NCBI GenBank assembly: GCA_963710735.1
Contig: CAVQBN010000013.1
Location: 186,001-250,000, forward strand
DNA from: FEN-1297 sp963710735
Lineage (GTDB): Bacteria > Bacteroidota > Ignavibacteria > Ignavibacteriales > Ignavibacteriaceae
Length of the DNA stretch: 64,000 nucleotides
Reading direction: 5' to 3'
Positions 7,400 to 16,689 of this stretch are shown one piece after another. The notes below the pieces were generated by a model. It saw nothing but the letters and a program-made list of their open reading frames with translations, ran no database searches and was not told the origin of the DNA. The number at the start of each line of letters is the position of its first letter. Positions within the stretch are counted from its first letter, which is position 1. Both the position numbers and the translations under genes were made by a program.

Positions 7400-9340
7400 A
7401 TGATTAAAAACCAAGCTATAAAATCATTTTTTAGTTTATCTGTTCTTAAAAGTATTTTTATAACAATTATTATTGTCTCTTCTAATTTATTAGCCCAGGG
7501 CTGGCAATGGCAAAACCCGCTTCCCCAGGGTAATCCCATTTCATCTTTAATGTATTTAAATAAAGATGTAGTATGGGCAAGTGTATCGGGAGGAGGTACG
7601 TTACTTAAATCAACAGATGGCGGGGAAACATGGAAAGTTGTTGTTCTTCCTGAAAGAATTTATGCTTTTGATGTTTTTTTCATAAATGAAAATATTGGAT
7701 GGGTGTGTGGTCAAAACTGGGATGGTAATGTAAACTATCTTTTAGGAAGTACTGATGGCGGCAAAAACTGGAATATACAGTTGACAGATCCAAGCTTAAA
7801 TATGCTAACAATGGTTTTTGCAAATGAAAAACTAGGATGGGTGAGCGGAGAAAATTCAAAAATTTATAATACAACTAATGGTGGCGAAACCTGGAATCTG
7901 CAGGAAAATTTTAAGGGAGACATCCATTCGCTCTTTCTTGTCGACAGCCTTCATATTTGGGCGGCAAACACAGGTGCTATAGGTGGTGCAATTTTCTATA
8001 CAAAAGATGGAGGTAAAAATTGGCTTGCTGATTCCACAATTAGCTGGGCTTATGATATTCAATTTATTGATTCCCTAAATGGCTGGGTCTCAGGACAGGA
8101 TAAAATTGCTCATACAACTGACGGAGGAAAAACCTGGAATACACAACTTGATTCAAACGGAAATAAGTGGGAAGATATATATATGGTTGATAAAAATCAT
8201 GGTTGGGCTATAACTGCTTATGAGACTAAGCTTGCTGTTACAACCAACGGTGGAATAAATTGGGACGTGAAAGATGCCTTAAATGCTTATAGTCTTAGGA
8301 CAATTTCTTTCTATGACAGCCTAAATGGTTTGGCTGCCGGATGGGGGGGAGTTATAGTTAAAACCATAGATGGAGGAACAAATTGGGAATTAGTTACAAA
8401 AAGTATTACTACTACCAATGCAGATCTACGAGATATTTTCTTTATAGATGATTCAACAGGCTGGATCTGCGGCTCGGAAGGGACACGAGTTATAGGTTAC
8501 AGCGGAATAATTTTAAAAACTATAAACGGTGGAAATAGCTGGACAAAATCAACAATTAATAATTCTAATTGGTTAAACAGTATTTATTTTATTGATAAAA
8601 AAAATGGCTTTATAGTTGGAGGGGACAGTACAATATTTAAAACCAGCGACGGGGGTTCATCCTGGTTTTCAATAAATAAAGGAATTGGATATTGGAATGA
8701 TATAGATTTTTCAAATTATCCTACGGGTTGGATAATAGGCGGAGATCCATTAAATAATTGTAAATTAATTAAAACTACAGACGGTGGTGGCACATGGAAT
8801 GAAGATACCTCAATCTCTTTTACGAATGGTGTCCCAGAAATTCACTTCACCAGCAAAGAAACCGGTTGGTTAGAAATAGGGGATTTAGAAGCAAGTGTAA
8901 TACAAAAGTTGTATAAGACCACTGATGGAGGAGATACATGGAATTTAATAAGATGGAATTACGCAGACACAGCATATTACTCCTGGCAGTTTATTTCAGA
9001 TAAAATTGGATGGATAGCCACCTACCCTGCTATGTTAATTTTACATACAACAGATGGAGGTAAAGTTTGGGAAAAATATTCTACTCCAGAATTTTTTATA
9101 TCAATTTCATTCATTGATTCACTAACTGGATGGGGTGCTAGTCTTTACGAAATTTATAAAACAATAGATGGAGGGAAAACATGGACACCTCAAAGTGGAT
9201 TATCAATATTCCTAAATGAGGTTAAATTTTTAAATAATAATTCCGGATTCGCAATAGGTGGAATAGGAGATATTCTCAGTACTACTACTGGAGGAATTAC
9301 ATCAATTAAAGAAGAATCTAAAATTACTTATTCCCAATAA
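7400..9340 (+). CDS. YCF48/BNR-repeat secreted protein, sorting domain frameshifted off
   Basis: A signal peptide (about 1-32, ending LLAQG) is followed by about a dozen repeats with the Asp-box/YCF48 signature T(T/D)GG..W, for example STDGGETW, TTNGGETW and KTIDGGKTW. They fold as a seven-bladed-like beta-propeller. The frame stops at 9340 after SKITYSQ. The expected T9SS sorting domain follows immediately in another frame (9343-9618). Correcting one missing base gives about 739 residues. Role presumably extracellular; ligand unknown. A TAGGAGC ribosome site precedes the ATG. Confidence 0.85.
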   Translation: MIKNQAIKSFFSLSVLKSIFITIIIVSSNLLAQGWQWQNPLPQGNPISSLMYLNKDVVWASVSGGGTLLKSTDGGETWKVVVLPERIYAFDVFFINENIGWVCGQNWDGNVNYLLGSTDGGKNWNIQLTDPSLNMLTMVFANEKLGWVSGENSKIYNTTNGGETWNLQENFKGDIHSLFLVDSLHIWAANTGAIGGAIFYTKDGGKNWLADSTISWAYDIQFIDSLNGWVSGQDKIAHTTDGGKTWNTQLDSNGNKWEDIYMVDKNHGWAITAYETKLAVTTNGGINWDVKDALNAYSLRTISFYDSLNGLAAGWGGVIVKTIDGGTNWELVTKSITTTNADLRDIFFIDDSTGWICGSEGTRVIGYSGIILKTINGGNSWTKSTINNSNWLNSIYFIDKKNGFIVGGDSTIFKTSDGGSSWFSINKGIGYWNDIDFSNYPTGWIIGGDPLNNCKLIKTTDGGGTWNEDTSISFTNGVPEIHFTSKETGWLEIGDLEASVIQKLYKTTDGGDTWNLIRWNYADTAYYSWQFISDKIGWIATYPAMLILHTTDGGKVWEKYSTPEFFISISFIDSLTGWGASLYEIYKTIDGGKTWTPQSGLSIFLNEVKFLNNNSGFAIGGIGDILSTTTGGITSIKEESKITYSQ

Positions 9341-9342
9341 TT

Positions 9343-9618
9343 TTATTCCTTTACCAGAATTATCCAAATCCTTTTAATCCCACAACAATAATAAAATATA
9401 CAATAGCTCCTCCAAACCTCCTCAAAGGGGAGACTGTAGTGCAGCTAAAAATTTATGACATACTGGGAAGAGAAGTTGCGACCTTGGTGAATGAGAAACA
9501 ACATCCCGGAACTTACACAGTTAATTTTAATGGAAACAATCTTTCAAGCGGAATTTATTTCTATCAGTTAAGAGCGGGCAGTAATTCATTAACTAAAAAA
9601 ATGGTTTATCTAAAATAA
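9343..9618 (+). pseudogene. Out-of-frame T9SS sorting domain of the YCF48-repeat gene
   Basis: In the frame one base behind the preceding gene, the sequence encodes LFLYQNYPNPFNPTTIIKYT, then KIYDILGREVATLVNEKQ, and closes with GIYFYQLRAG...LTKKMVYLK and a stop. This is a complete T9SS type A domain. It has no start codon of its own, so it is the detached C-terminus of the upstream gene. Within it, 9407-9434 encodes an extra PPNLLKGE-like insert whose DNA (CCTCCTCAAAGGGGAGAC) resembles the arms of the repeat at 91-265. Confidence 0.8.
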
Positions 9619-9724
9619 ATTCTTAAGAACTTGATAATTTTTTTGATAAATGCCAACATTAAAATTCTTAACAAGTAATTTTTTGTATTTAATAAGAACT
9701 TAAAAAACTAGTATTAATTATAAA

Positions 9725-9760
9725 AACGGGAATAATCAACTTTAATTATTCCCGTTAAAA
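9725..9760 (-). terminator. Rho-independent terminator (minus strand, possibly bidirectional)
   Basis: AACGGGAATAAT (9725-9736) and ATTATTCCCGTT (9745-9756) form a perfect 12-bp stem. On the minus strand it is followed by a T run, and it lies 50 bp beyond the Yip1-like gene. It is also positioned to end transcripts from the convergent YCF48 gene. Confidence 0.75.
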
Positions 9761-9806
9761 ATAAATTGTAATATTTATTTTAAAAGCAAATAGAAATTTT
9801 ATTTAA

Positions 9807-10401
9807 TTATCCTAAACCTTTCATAGACATATAACTGAACCCGAAGATTGCGAGAATAATGCTTGTAAGTATTGCCGCAATTATCATGTAAACAACAATA
9901 AGAACTATTATTGAAACAATGAGATAAACAATATTTTTATCCTGCGGTGTTTTCATTGTATGAGGAAGCCCCAAATACATTAAGTAAAGGCCGTATAATC
10001 CGAAGAGCATTCCAAGCCAGCTGAGAAAAGGAATGATATTTAATATCCCTCCTACCCATGCAGGTGTATAAGAATAAGCAACAAGCTGAATGGCTCTGCC
10101 CATATTTTTTTCAGAATTGAAACTTGGTGCTAGCAGATTTACAACCAGTGCAGTTATATAAACAGTAACAAAAGCTGAAATTAATTGCACTATCCCCATT
10201 GCAATTCCCCAGCTAAAAGATTTTAATAGTGCACTTCCCAAAACACCCCAGCCTATAATGCTGGCAATGGAAGGAATCAAAGCTAGAGGGAGAGACATAG
10301 CTGATCATTATTTGCTGAATGTCTGGCTCTTCTGAAGCGACAGCCGCCCATTCGGTTTTTGGTGTGGTGATAATGTTCTTTGCACGTTCAACAAGGTTCA
10401 T
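9807..10401 (-). CDS. Yip1-family membrane protein, split by a one-base insertion
   Basis: The N-terminus begins at 10401 with an AAGGAG ribosome site and reads MNLVERAKNIITTPKTEWAA...MISYV. It then runs out of frame. From 10298 the neighbouring frame continues LPLALIPSIASIIGWG with five hydrophobic segments to 9807. Removing one T (minus strand) at 10288-10296 joins SYV to LPLALIP, the usual Yip1 sequence, and gives a clean 197-residue protein. Yip1-domain proteins are polytopic inner-membrane proteins of poorly known function in bacteria. The break is a mutation or sequence error. Confidence 0.75.
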
Positions 10402-10826
10402 ATTATAACTCCTTCTTAAATTTTAATAATGAGATGGAAATTATTATTTATATACCTTTATATTTTCAAATTCTAAAGAGCAAAAAACTTAAATACACTC
10501 CAGGAAAAACTATAACATTAATTTATAAAATTTGTTTTTTTACGTTACCGCGTTACATTCTTAAAAATTAAGAGTCAGCAAATAGAAGTAGGAAAGAATT
10601 ACTTTAATTACCCAATTCTGAGTGATTAAACTAAAAAATTGGAATTTTATAGTCAATAAAATTATTTGATTTAACAATTTTATTATTTTGAAGGCTTACT
10701 CATCAGATTTAAACGTGAATCATCTTAAAGAAAAGAATTTACGACAAGCTAAAGCTCATTCAACTCGAATAAAAAATAATGATTTTTAATTTAGTACTTA
10801 CAGTCTAGAGCAAACTAAAAAACAAT
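10402..10826. other. 425-bp intergenic stretch
   Basis: AT-rich sequence between the Yip1-like gene start and the 3' end of the MFS gene. Apart from the AAGGAG ribosome site next to 10402 I see no gene, strong hairpin or repeat. Confidence 0.5.
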
Positions 10827-12212
10827 TTAAACATTTTCCTGTGCAGTTTTTACTTCCTCCGAACGAGTCTTCAAACCGAATGATACTAGAACCAGAACGG
10901 CTATCATTACTCCGACCATCAAGTATGCATTCCTCAAACCTAGCGCACCTCCGCCTTGTGAAGCAGCAACAGCACCGACTAATGCACCTCCGAACAACTG
11001 CCCTGTTCCCGTAAACAACCTAACCACACCTTGTCCTGAAGCTCTTTCTGATTTCTTTGCTTCATTAAGCATAATATATCTTAAAGGTGCCCCAACCAGA
11101 AAACCCATTCCTATACCGAGAAAAAATGCAGAAACATAAAAAGATAAAATAGCAGAGGACTCATAGGCAAGACCGAACATTCCTAATGCTAATATTAAAG
11201 TTCCTACTATCAGCACAATCTTAGATCCCATTTTATCAAGCATTCTTCCGGCAAGCGGAGAGCCTATCGCCATAGCAATAACAATCGGGATAAGCATAAA
11301 ACTTGCCTGGGAATTTGTAACATGAAAGGAGGAAACAAGCAGAGGTGGAACAAATACAACAGCCGCCTCACTAATTCCAGCACCAATAGCAAGTGCGCTT
11401 ACTAGTATTACCTGCCTTGAAGTTAAAAGTTGTAATCTTAATATCGGATCGTGAGCTTTTTTTTCACTTGAAACAAAAAACGGCAGCAGCAGAATTGCGA
11501 AAATTAGGAAAGGCCATACATTTAGTGATAGTAAACTATTTAAAAAATCCGATGAGTCTATTTTATTAAATCCGTACGCAAGTGCAGTCAAAATTATAGC
11601 AAGAAATATCATCCCGTTCCAATCAAATGGTTTTTTATGTTCAGGAGTATTATCCGGCAGTATACGCAAACTCATTACTATAATTACAAGCGCAATAGGA
11701 ATATTAACAATAAATAACCAATGCCAGCTTAAGAGCAGCAATACACCGGCAACAGCAGGACCGATTATAAAAGCTATACCGAAAACCGCTCCTATTAATC
11801 CTAAAGCGCCGCCGCGTTTATCTTCAGGGAAAGTATCTCCAATAACAGCGCTTGCAACCGGAAAAATTCCGCCAGCACCAAAGCCCTGTATTGAACGACC
11901 GATAAGAAGTGTAGTAAAATTTGGCGATAATGCAACAACTAATGAGCCCGCAGCAAAAAGTATGACATCAAAAATATAAATTTTTCTCCTGCTCATAATA
12001 TCAGAAAGCTTTGCAAGCAGAGGCGTTCCGACCAGGTTAAATAAAACATAAACCGCAAAAATCCAGGCAACGGCTCTTTCATCAAGGCCGAACTGTTTTT
12101 GGATAGCGGGAAGCGCTGGGCCTACAATAGCTATGTCAAGAGCACCCATCAGTACACCAATAAATAATACAGTTAGAATCTTATTGCGCTCTTTTTTATC
12201 CGTCAATGTCAT
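10827..12212 (-). CDS. MFS drug/proton antiporter, DHA2-like
   Basis: The 461-residue product is a polytopic transporter with major facilitator signatures: ALDIAIVGPALPAI in TM1, LSDIMSRRKIYIFD (loop 2-3 motif A), IGRSIQGFGAGGIFPV (motif B region) and GPAVAGVLL (motif C, antiporter type). These are typical of the DHA2 multidrug efflux group. It follows a MarR regulator gene on the same strand across a 150-bp gap with its own palindrome, so efflux controlled by that MarR protein is likely. Exported compound unknown. Confidence 0.85.
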   Translation of the reverse strand: MTLTDKKERNKILTVLFIGVLMGALDIAIVGPALPAIQKQFGLDERAVAWIFAVYVLFNLVGTPLLAKLSDIMSRRKIYIFDVILFAAGSLVVALSPNFTTLLIGRSIQGFGAGGIFPVASAVIGDTFPEDKRGGALGLIGAVFGIAFIIGPAVAGVLLLLSWHWLFIVNIPIALVIIVMSLRILPDNTPEHKKPFDWNGMIFLAIILTALAYGFNKIDSSDFLNSLLSLNVWPFLIFAILLLPFFVSSEKKAHDPILRLQLLTSRQVILVSALAIGAGISEAAVVFVPPLLVSSFHVTNSQASFMLIPIVIAMAIGSPLAGRMLDKMGSKIVLIVGTLILALGMFGLAYESSAILSFYVSAFFLGIGMGFLVGAPLRYIMLNEAKKSERASGQGVVRLFTGTGQLFGGALVGAVAASQGGGALGLRNAYLMVGVMIAVLVLVSFGLKTRSEEVKTAQENV

Positions 12213-12252
12213 TTATACAATCTCCGTTTGAATTCAGTAAATAATTAAAATT

Positions 12253-12266
12253 TTATCATTTGATAA
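12253..12266. promoter_or_regulatory. Palindrome upstream of the MFS gene, candidate MarR site
   Basis: TTATCA-TT-TGATAA is a perfect inverted repeat 41 bp upstream of the MFS start, in the gap after marR. Its sequence differs from the palindrome at 12851-12867, so binding by the same regulator is uncertain. Confidence 0.3.
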
Positions 12267-12362
12267 CCGCACTTTTTTCATCATAAGCAGCCGGTCATAT
12301 ATTTAGATTAATATTCTTATATCAGTTGAAATTAAAATCCGTATATATCATCAAATAATACC

Positions 12363-12824
12363 TCAATCGTTTTTATGTTTCTTCTCAATTTTATTTATAT
12401 GCTTTAATAAATTTTCGAAAGACCGGATGAAATCACTCTGGTCTTTCTCGTTAAGGCTCTCTAAAATCTTTCTGTACACATTTTCCATTGAATCAGCTTT
12501 TTTAGCTAGTATATTCTTCGCTTTGTAAGTAAGTTCAAGTTCAGTTACTCTTTTATCAATGTTACTTACGGTTCTCTTCAATAACCCGGTTTGCTCAAGC
12601 CTGTCTACAATTCCGCTTGCTGAACTCTGGGCTATATGCAGATGATTTTTCAAATCATTAACTGTCATCTTACCGAATTGGCTTAGTAGTGAAAGTACAC
12701 GGTACTGCGCTATTGTAAAGTCTCCTGTTTTAGAAACTTCCACTGAAATATTATGAAAAAATCTCTGTATTTCGGGGAATATACTCCCTAATCTTTGAAT
12801 ATTTTTATCTAGCTGTTTAGACAT
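12363..12824 (-). CDS. MarR-family transcriptional regulator
   Basis: The 153-residue protein has the MarR winged-helix core: FTIAQYRVLSLLSQFGKMTVNDL, the recognition helix AQSSASGIVDRLEQTGLLKRTVSNIDKR (about 88-115) with the conserved D-K-R wing, and a C-terminal dimerisation helix. It probably represses itself and the downstream MFS pump. The perfect palindrome 27 bp before its start supports autoregulation. Effector unknown. Confidence 0.88.
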   Translation of the reverse strand: MSKQLDKNIQRLGSIFPEIQRFFHNISVEVSKTGDFTIAQYRVLSLLSQFGKMTVNDLKNHLHIAQSSASGIVDRLEQTGLLKRTVSNIDKRVTELELTYKAKNILAKKADSMENVYRKILESLNEKDQSDFIRSFENLLKHINKIEKKHKND

Positions 12825-12850
12825 TTATTATTAAAATAAAATAATTTTAT

Positions 12851-12867
12851 ATATCGTAATACGATAT
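12851..12867. promoter_or_regulatory. Operator palindrome for the MarR-type regulator
   Basis: ATATCGTAATACGATAT is a perfect 17-bp palindrome (8-bp arms, one central base), the usual size for a MarR dimer site. It lies 27 bp upstream of the marR start. Regulation is inferred from position and symmetry. Confidence 0.6.
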
Positions 12868-12969
12868 TTATGGAAAGAATTGTAATAATGCAAACTAATG
12901 AGCGCTGTTTGTGAGGAAAGGCAATGCTGCCGCTTTAATTATTATTTCCCAAATTGAGTAATTTAATTG

Positions 12970-13956
12970 CTAAAATGAAAAAGGAGTTTCTCTGTTTCCT
13001 TCAAAATCAGGACGGTAGGTTTCAAAGCTTTCCATTTCTTGGGTCCAACCATTGTTTAATCCATATTTATCTAGCAGTCTTAATACCCTGTCATATTCGG
13101 ATTCTCTTACAGTCCTGTTGATTAGTATATCTCGTTTTGCCATAAAAGTTGGAAAATATTGGGACATTACTGAGATATGAATATTAGGGCTTAACTCTTC
13201 CGCAATAAACTTGAATACTTTTTCAGTCTCTGCTAAATCATTCGGCAGGACAAGATGACGGATTATCAATCCTCTTATAACGACATCACCGTCATAAATT
13301 AATTCATCTCCAACCTGCCTGTACATTTCTTTTATTGCTTCTTTAGCATTTTCAAAATAGTCATCTACTTTGGAATATTTTTTTGCATATTCATCATTGC
13401 CGTATTTAAAATCCGGTAAATAAATATCAACAATACCCTCATACATTTTAATCATTTCAACGGAGTCATAACCGTTAGTGTTGTAAATGATCGGAAGATG
13501 TAAACCTTTTTCAGCGGCAAGATAAATAGATTTTATAATTTGTGAAGAGAAATGTGTAGGAGAAACTAATCCTATATTATGACATTTCTTTTCCTGAAGC
13601 TCTAACATTATATCAGCTAATCTTTCAAAACTGACTTCATTATTCTGTTCAACTTTCCAATTCTGACTGATAGAATGATTTTGACAGAATACACATTTAA
13701 GATTACAGTTACCGAAAAATATATTTCCCGCGCCTCTTGTCCCGCTTAAAACCGGTTCTTCGCCATAATGCGGCGTATATGAAGATACAATAGGCAGAAA
13801 TCCGCTTAAGCATTTCCCGAGTTCATTTACTGTTCGGTCAACCAGACAATTGCGCGGACAGTTGGTACAAGCTTTAAGCAAATTATCAACTTTATCCGCT
13901 CTTTCTTTCAGTTCGCCGGATCTATAAAATTTTAAATATGAAGGTTCAATGCTCAT
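12970..13956 (-). CDS. Radical SAM protein, PflX/COG1313-like
   Basis: The 328-residue protein has the radical SAM cluster CNLKCVFC (C84, C88, C91), which binds the 4Fe-4S cluster and S-adenosylmethionine. An N-terminal cysteine set (C30, C33, C37, C49) probably holds a second metal site. VSPTHFSSQI, DIYLPDFKYG and VIRGLIIRHLVLP are characteristic of the PflX group of pyruvate-formate-lyase-activase-like proteins. Substrate protein unknown. No formate lyase gene is nearby. The start has little ribosome-site support. Confidence 0.85.
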   Translation of the reverse strand: MSIEPSYLKFYRSGELKERADKVDNLLKACTNCPRNCLVDRTVNELGKCLSGFLPIVSSYTPHYGEEPVLSGTRGAGNIFFGNCNLKCVFCQNHSISQNWKVEQNNEVSFERLADIMLELQEKKCHNIGLVSPTHFSSQIIKSIYLAAEKGLHLPIIYNTNGYDSVEMIKMYEGIVDIYLPDFKYGNDEYAKKYSKVDDYFENAKEAIKEMYRQVGDELIYDGDVVIRGLIIRHLVLPNDLAETEKVFKFIAEELSPNIHISVMSQYFPTFMAKRDILINRTVRESEYDRVLRLLDKYGLNNGWTQEMESFETYRPDFEGNRETPFSF

Positions 13957-14035
13957 AAAATTTTAAATATTTTGCGGAGTAAATTTAATAAATCCATTTG
14001 AAAAGAAATAAGAGAATATTTATCCCAATTAAGTA

Positions 14036-14075
14036 TAATAAAAAAACCTCCCCCGGCTTATATAACCGGGAGAGG
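14036..14075 (-). terminator. Rho-independent terminator after the oligoendopeptidase gene
   Basis: CCTCCCCCGG (14047-14056) pairs with CCGGGAGAGG (14066-14075) with one mismatch. On the minus strand the hairpin is followed directly by a run of seven T. It is about 30 bp beyond the stop of the peptidase gene. Confidence 0.85.
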
Positions 14076-14107
14076 TCAGAATTATAATAAATCTTAGAAA
14101 AAGTTTT

Positions 14108-15994
14108 TTAACCCTCTTTCTCCTTGGATAATATTTGTTCAATTTGGTCCATTACTCTGTTCATCTTTTCCATCGTCAATTTAAATGGTTCCGCTGAAAG
14201 TGGATCAATCCCTGCTTTCTTAATTAGTTCGATTGGATAATCGGAACCGCCGCCTTTTAATATATTAAAATATTTATCAACTGCAGGTTTGCCTTCCTTT
14301 ATAATTTTTTCCGCAAATGCAGTAGCATAGATTAAAGATGTAGAATACTGATAAACATAATAGTTGTACATAAAATGAGGAATGAATTCCCATTCATAAG
14401 CTATGTAAGGATCGACTACACAATATCCTTCATCATTGCCGTAATATTCTTTTACAATTTTATAATACATCTTGCTTAAAGTTTCCCCGGTAATTGGCTC
14501 GCCCTTTTCTGCCATTTGATGCATCTCCCACTCAAACTCAGCAAATTGTGTCTGACGGAAAATTGTTGTTCTTAATAATTCAAGATAGCTGCCGAGCAGA
14601 TATAATTTTTCTTTATCGCTCGGTGCATTCTTAACCATATAATCGTTAAGCAGACTCTCATTCAATGTTGATGCAATTTCCGCTACAAAAATTGGATACT
14701 GGGCATTTGCAAATGTCTGGTTTGTATTGGAAAGATAGCTGTGCATTGTATGTCCTAATTCATGAGCTAAAGTTGAAACAGATTCGTAATCCCCGTTCCA
14801 GTTTGTTAGAATATATGGATGCACATCATATGATTCACCTGAAGAGTAAGCTCCGCTTTTCTTTCCGCTTGTAGGCATGTAATCAATCCACCTGTTATTA
14901 AACGCTTTCTGAACGGTCATAAGATAATTTTCGCCCAGCGGTTTAAGTGCGGTAAGTATTGTCTTTTGTCCTTCAGGCAGATCAAATTTCATATCTACTT
15001 TTTTTACAATAGGTGTATAAAGGTCATAATAATGGAGAGTGTCTACACCCAGCATTTCTTTCTTTAATTTTAAAAATCTATGTAAAGTAGGAAGACTGTT
15101 GTGTATTTGTTTAATTAAATTTTCGTACACTGAAACCGGGATATTATTGGCATTTAAAGAAGCTTCGAGCGATGTACTGTAATTTCTGTCCTTAGCATAA
15201 GTCCAATCCGATTTTATTTTTCCGCCGAGGTTTGCGCCGATTGTATTCTGATAATCTCCAAACCTTTCGAAGAATGCTTTAAATACTTTTTCTCTATCGG
15301 CACGATTAGGCACAGTGCGGTATTTTGCGTAAGCCGAAGAAGTCAATTTAACCGCTTCTCCGGTGGAAAGTTTTACTTCGGCAAACGGAAATTCTGCATT
15401 GCTGAAGATACTGTATACGTTTTCCGGCGTTTCTGAAACTGCGCCGAAGCTTGCAAGTATTTTTTCTTCAGCTTCCGGCAGGGTATGTTTTCTTAATCGC
15501 TGAATATCCTCAATGAACATTTTGTATTGGGTCAATTCCTTATCTTCTTCAAAGAATGATTTTATTTTCGCGGGATCAATCCTCAAAATCTCTGGATTCA
15601 AGAATGCCGTCTTTTCCGAAATTTCGGTTCCCATATGTGAAGCCTGCTGCGTTAAAGATTGATTCTGAGAATTACGTAAATCCTCATCACTCATTCTGCT
15701 TGCATATTCTGAAAAACGATAATATTGTTTTATCATATTAAAATACAAATCCAGCGCAGAATTTAATGTTTTTCCACTTTCATCCAAGCGGCCTTTGAAC
15801 TTTGTTACTTCATCAAGTTTTTGAATTATTTTATCTTTATCTGCTGACCATGCGGCTTCACTTGGATAAAGATCATTTAAATTCCAGGTATACTGGACAG
15901 GAACATCTTTTCGTTCAAGATTCTGAGCAATATTTTGAATTGTGAAAAATAGAATAAGGGAAATAATTAAAGCTGAGACTTTAAATTTATTCAT
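14108..15994 (-). CDS. pepF: Exported oligoendopeptidase F (M3B family)
   Basis: The 628-residue protein is a full-length M3 zinc peptidase. The zinc motif is LAHELGHTMHSY (H411, E412, H415) with the third ligand E439 in AEIASTLNE. WNLNDLYPSEAAW near the N-terminus and YYVYQYSTSLIYA near the C-terminus are typical of PepF. A hydrophobic signal segment (residues about 8-23, ending IAQ) predicts export to the periplasm or envelope, unlike the cytosolic PepF of Gram-positives. It should cleave short peptides. Monocistronic with a good terminator. Confidence 0.9.
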   Translation of the reverse strand: MNKFKVSALIISLILFFTIQNIAQNLERKDVPVQYTWNLNDLYPSEAAWSADKDKIIQKLDEVTKFKGRLDESGKTLNSALDLYFNMIKQYYRFSEYASRMSDEDLRNSQNQSLTQQASHMGTEISEKTAFLNPEILRIDPAKIKSFFEEDKELTQYKMFIEDIQRLRKHTLPEAEEKILASFGAVSETPENVYSIFSNAEFPFAEVKLSTGEAVKLTSSAYAKYRTVPNRADREKVFKAFFERFGDYQNTIGANLGGKIKSDWTYAKDRNYSTSLEASLNANNIPVSVYENLIKQIHNSLPTLHRFLKLKKEMLGVDTLHYYDLYTPIVKKVDMKFDLPEGQKTILTALKPLGENYLMTVQKAFNNRWIDYMPTSGKKSGAYSSGESYDVHPYILTNWNGDYESVSTLAHELGHTMHSYLSNTNQTFANAQYPIFVAEIASTLNESLLNDYMVKNAPSDKEKLYLLGSYLELLRTTIFRQTQFAEFEWEMHQMAEKGEPITGETLSKMYYKIVKEYYGNDEGYCVVDPYIAYEWEFIPHFMYNYYVYQYSTSLIYATAFAEKIIKEGKPAVDKYFNILKGGGSDYPIELIKKAGIDPLSAEPFKLTMEKMNRVMDQIEQILSKEKEG

Positions 15995-16188
15995 AGAAAC
16001 CCCATTTAAGTTATTATGAAAATTTTAGTATGTAAATTTAGTCATAATTTCAGATATCTCAAGTAATATTAGAGTATTATTTAAATAGGTATAAATTTTT
16101 GGTTGAGATTTCAAAATTTAGATTGTAAATTGAGTAAAAATGATTTGATGATATACGATTTTTTAGTGATGTTAAGCAGGAGAAGATT

Positions 16189-16689
16189 ATGAAAAACGTA
16201 ATATTTACTGCGGCATTAGTTTTAATATTTACACTAACATCATGCAATAATGAAAATCTTGTCGGTGTTACTTCAGCGCAAAATCCATCCAATATTTCAA
16301 TCAGCTTCTCAATGAAAAACGCAGGCGTTACTATAACAAGAATTGAGGGGATTCTATCAAGACAAGGTTATGATTCACTATTTACAAATTTTACGATTTT
16401 TAATGATAGCGCTTCTGGTAATTTTGAAAATGTACCTTCAGGTATTTGGCATCTTCGGGTAAATGCTTACGATGCTTCAAACACTTTAAAGTATACAGGC
16501 TCTGCCGACGTGAAAGTTTTTCCAGGTGAAACAACACCTGTTAGTTTAACACTTGATCCAGCATCAGGCTCAATCAAAATAACAGTAACATGGGGTAAAA
16601 ATGGTATAAACTTAATACAAAATCCAAGTTTCGAATTCAACGGGCAGCCGTCATTAGTCGGATGGACAATAAATGATACAGCTGGATAA
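16189..16689 (+). CDS. Lipoprotein, N-terminal part of a frameshifted gene
   Basis: Residues 1-19 are a lipoprotein signal with lipobox LTSC (Cys19). An immunoglobulin-like beta domain (about 30-140: GILSRQGYDSLFTNF, PGETTPVSLTLDP) follows. The start of a carbohydrate-binding-like domain (NLIQNPSFEFNGQPSLVGW) is visible before the frame ends at 16689. The remainder continues in shifting frames to about 17110. An AGGAG ribosome site precedes the ATG. Expected to be membrane-anchored; function unknown. Confidence 0.6.
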   Translation: MKNVIFTAALVLIFTLTSCNNENLVGVTSAQNPSNISISFSMKNAGVTITRIEGILSRQGYDSLFTNFTIFNDSASGNFENVPSGIWHLRVNAYDASNTLKYTGSADVKVFPGETTPVSLTLDPASGSIKITVTWGKNGINLIQNPSFEFNGQPSLVGWTINDTAG

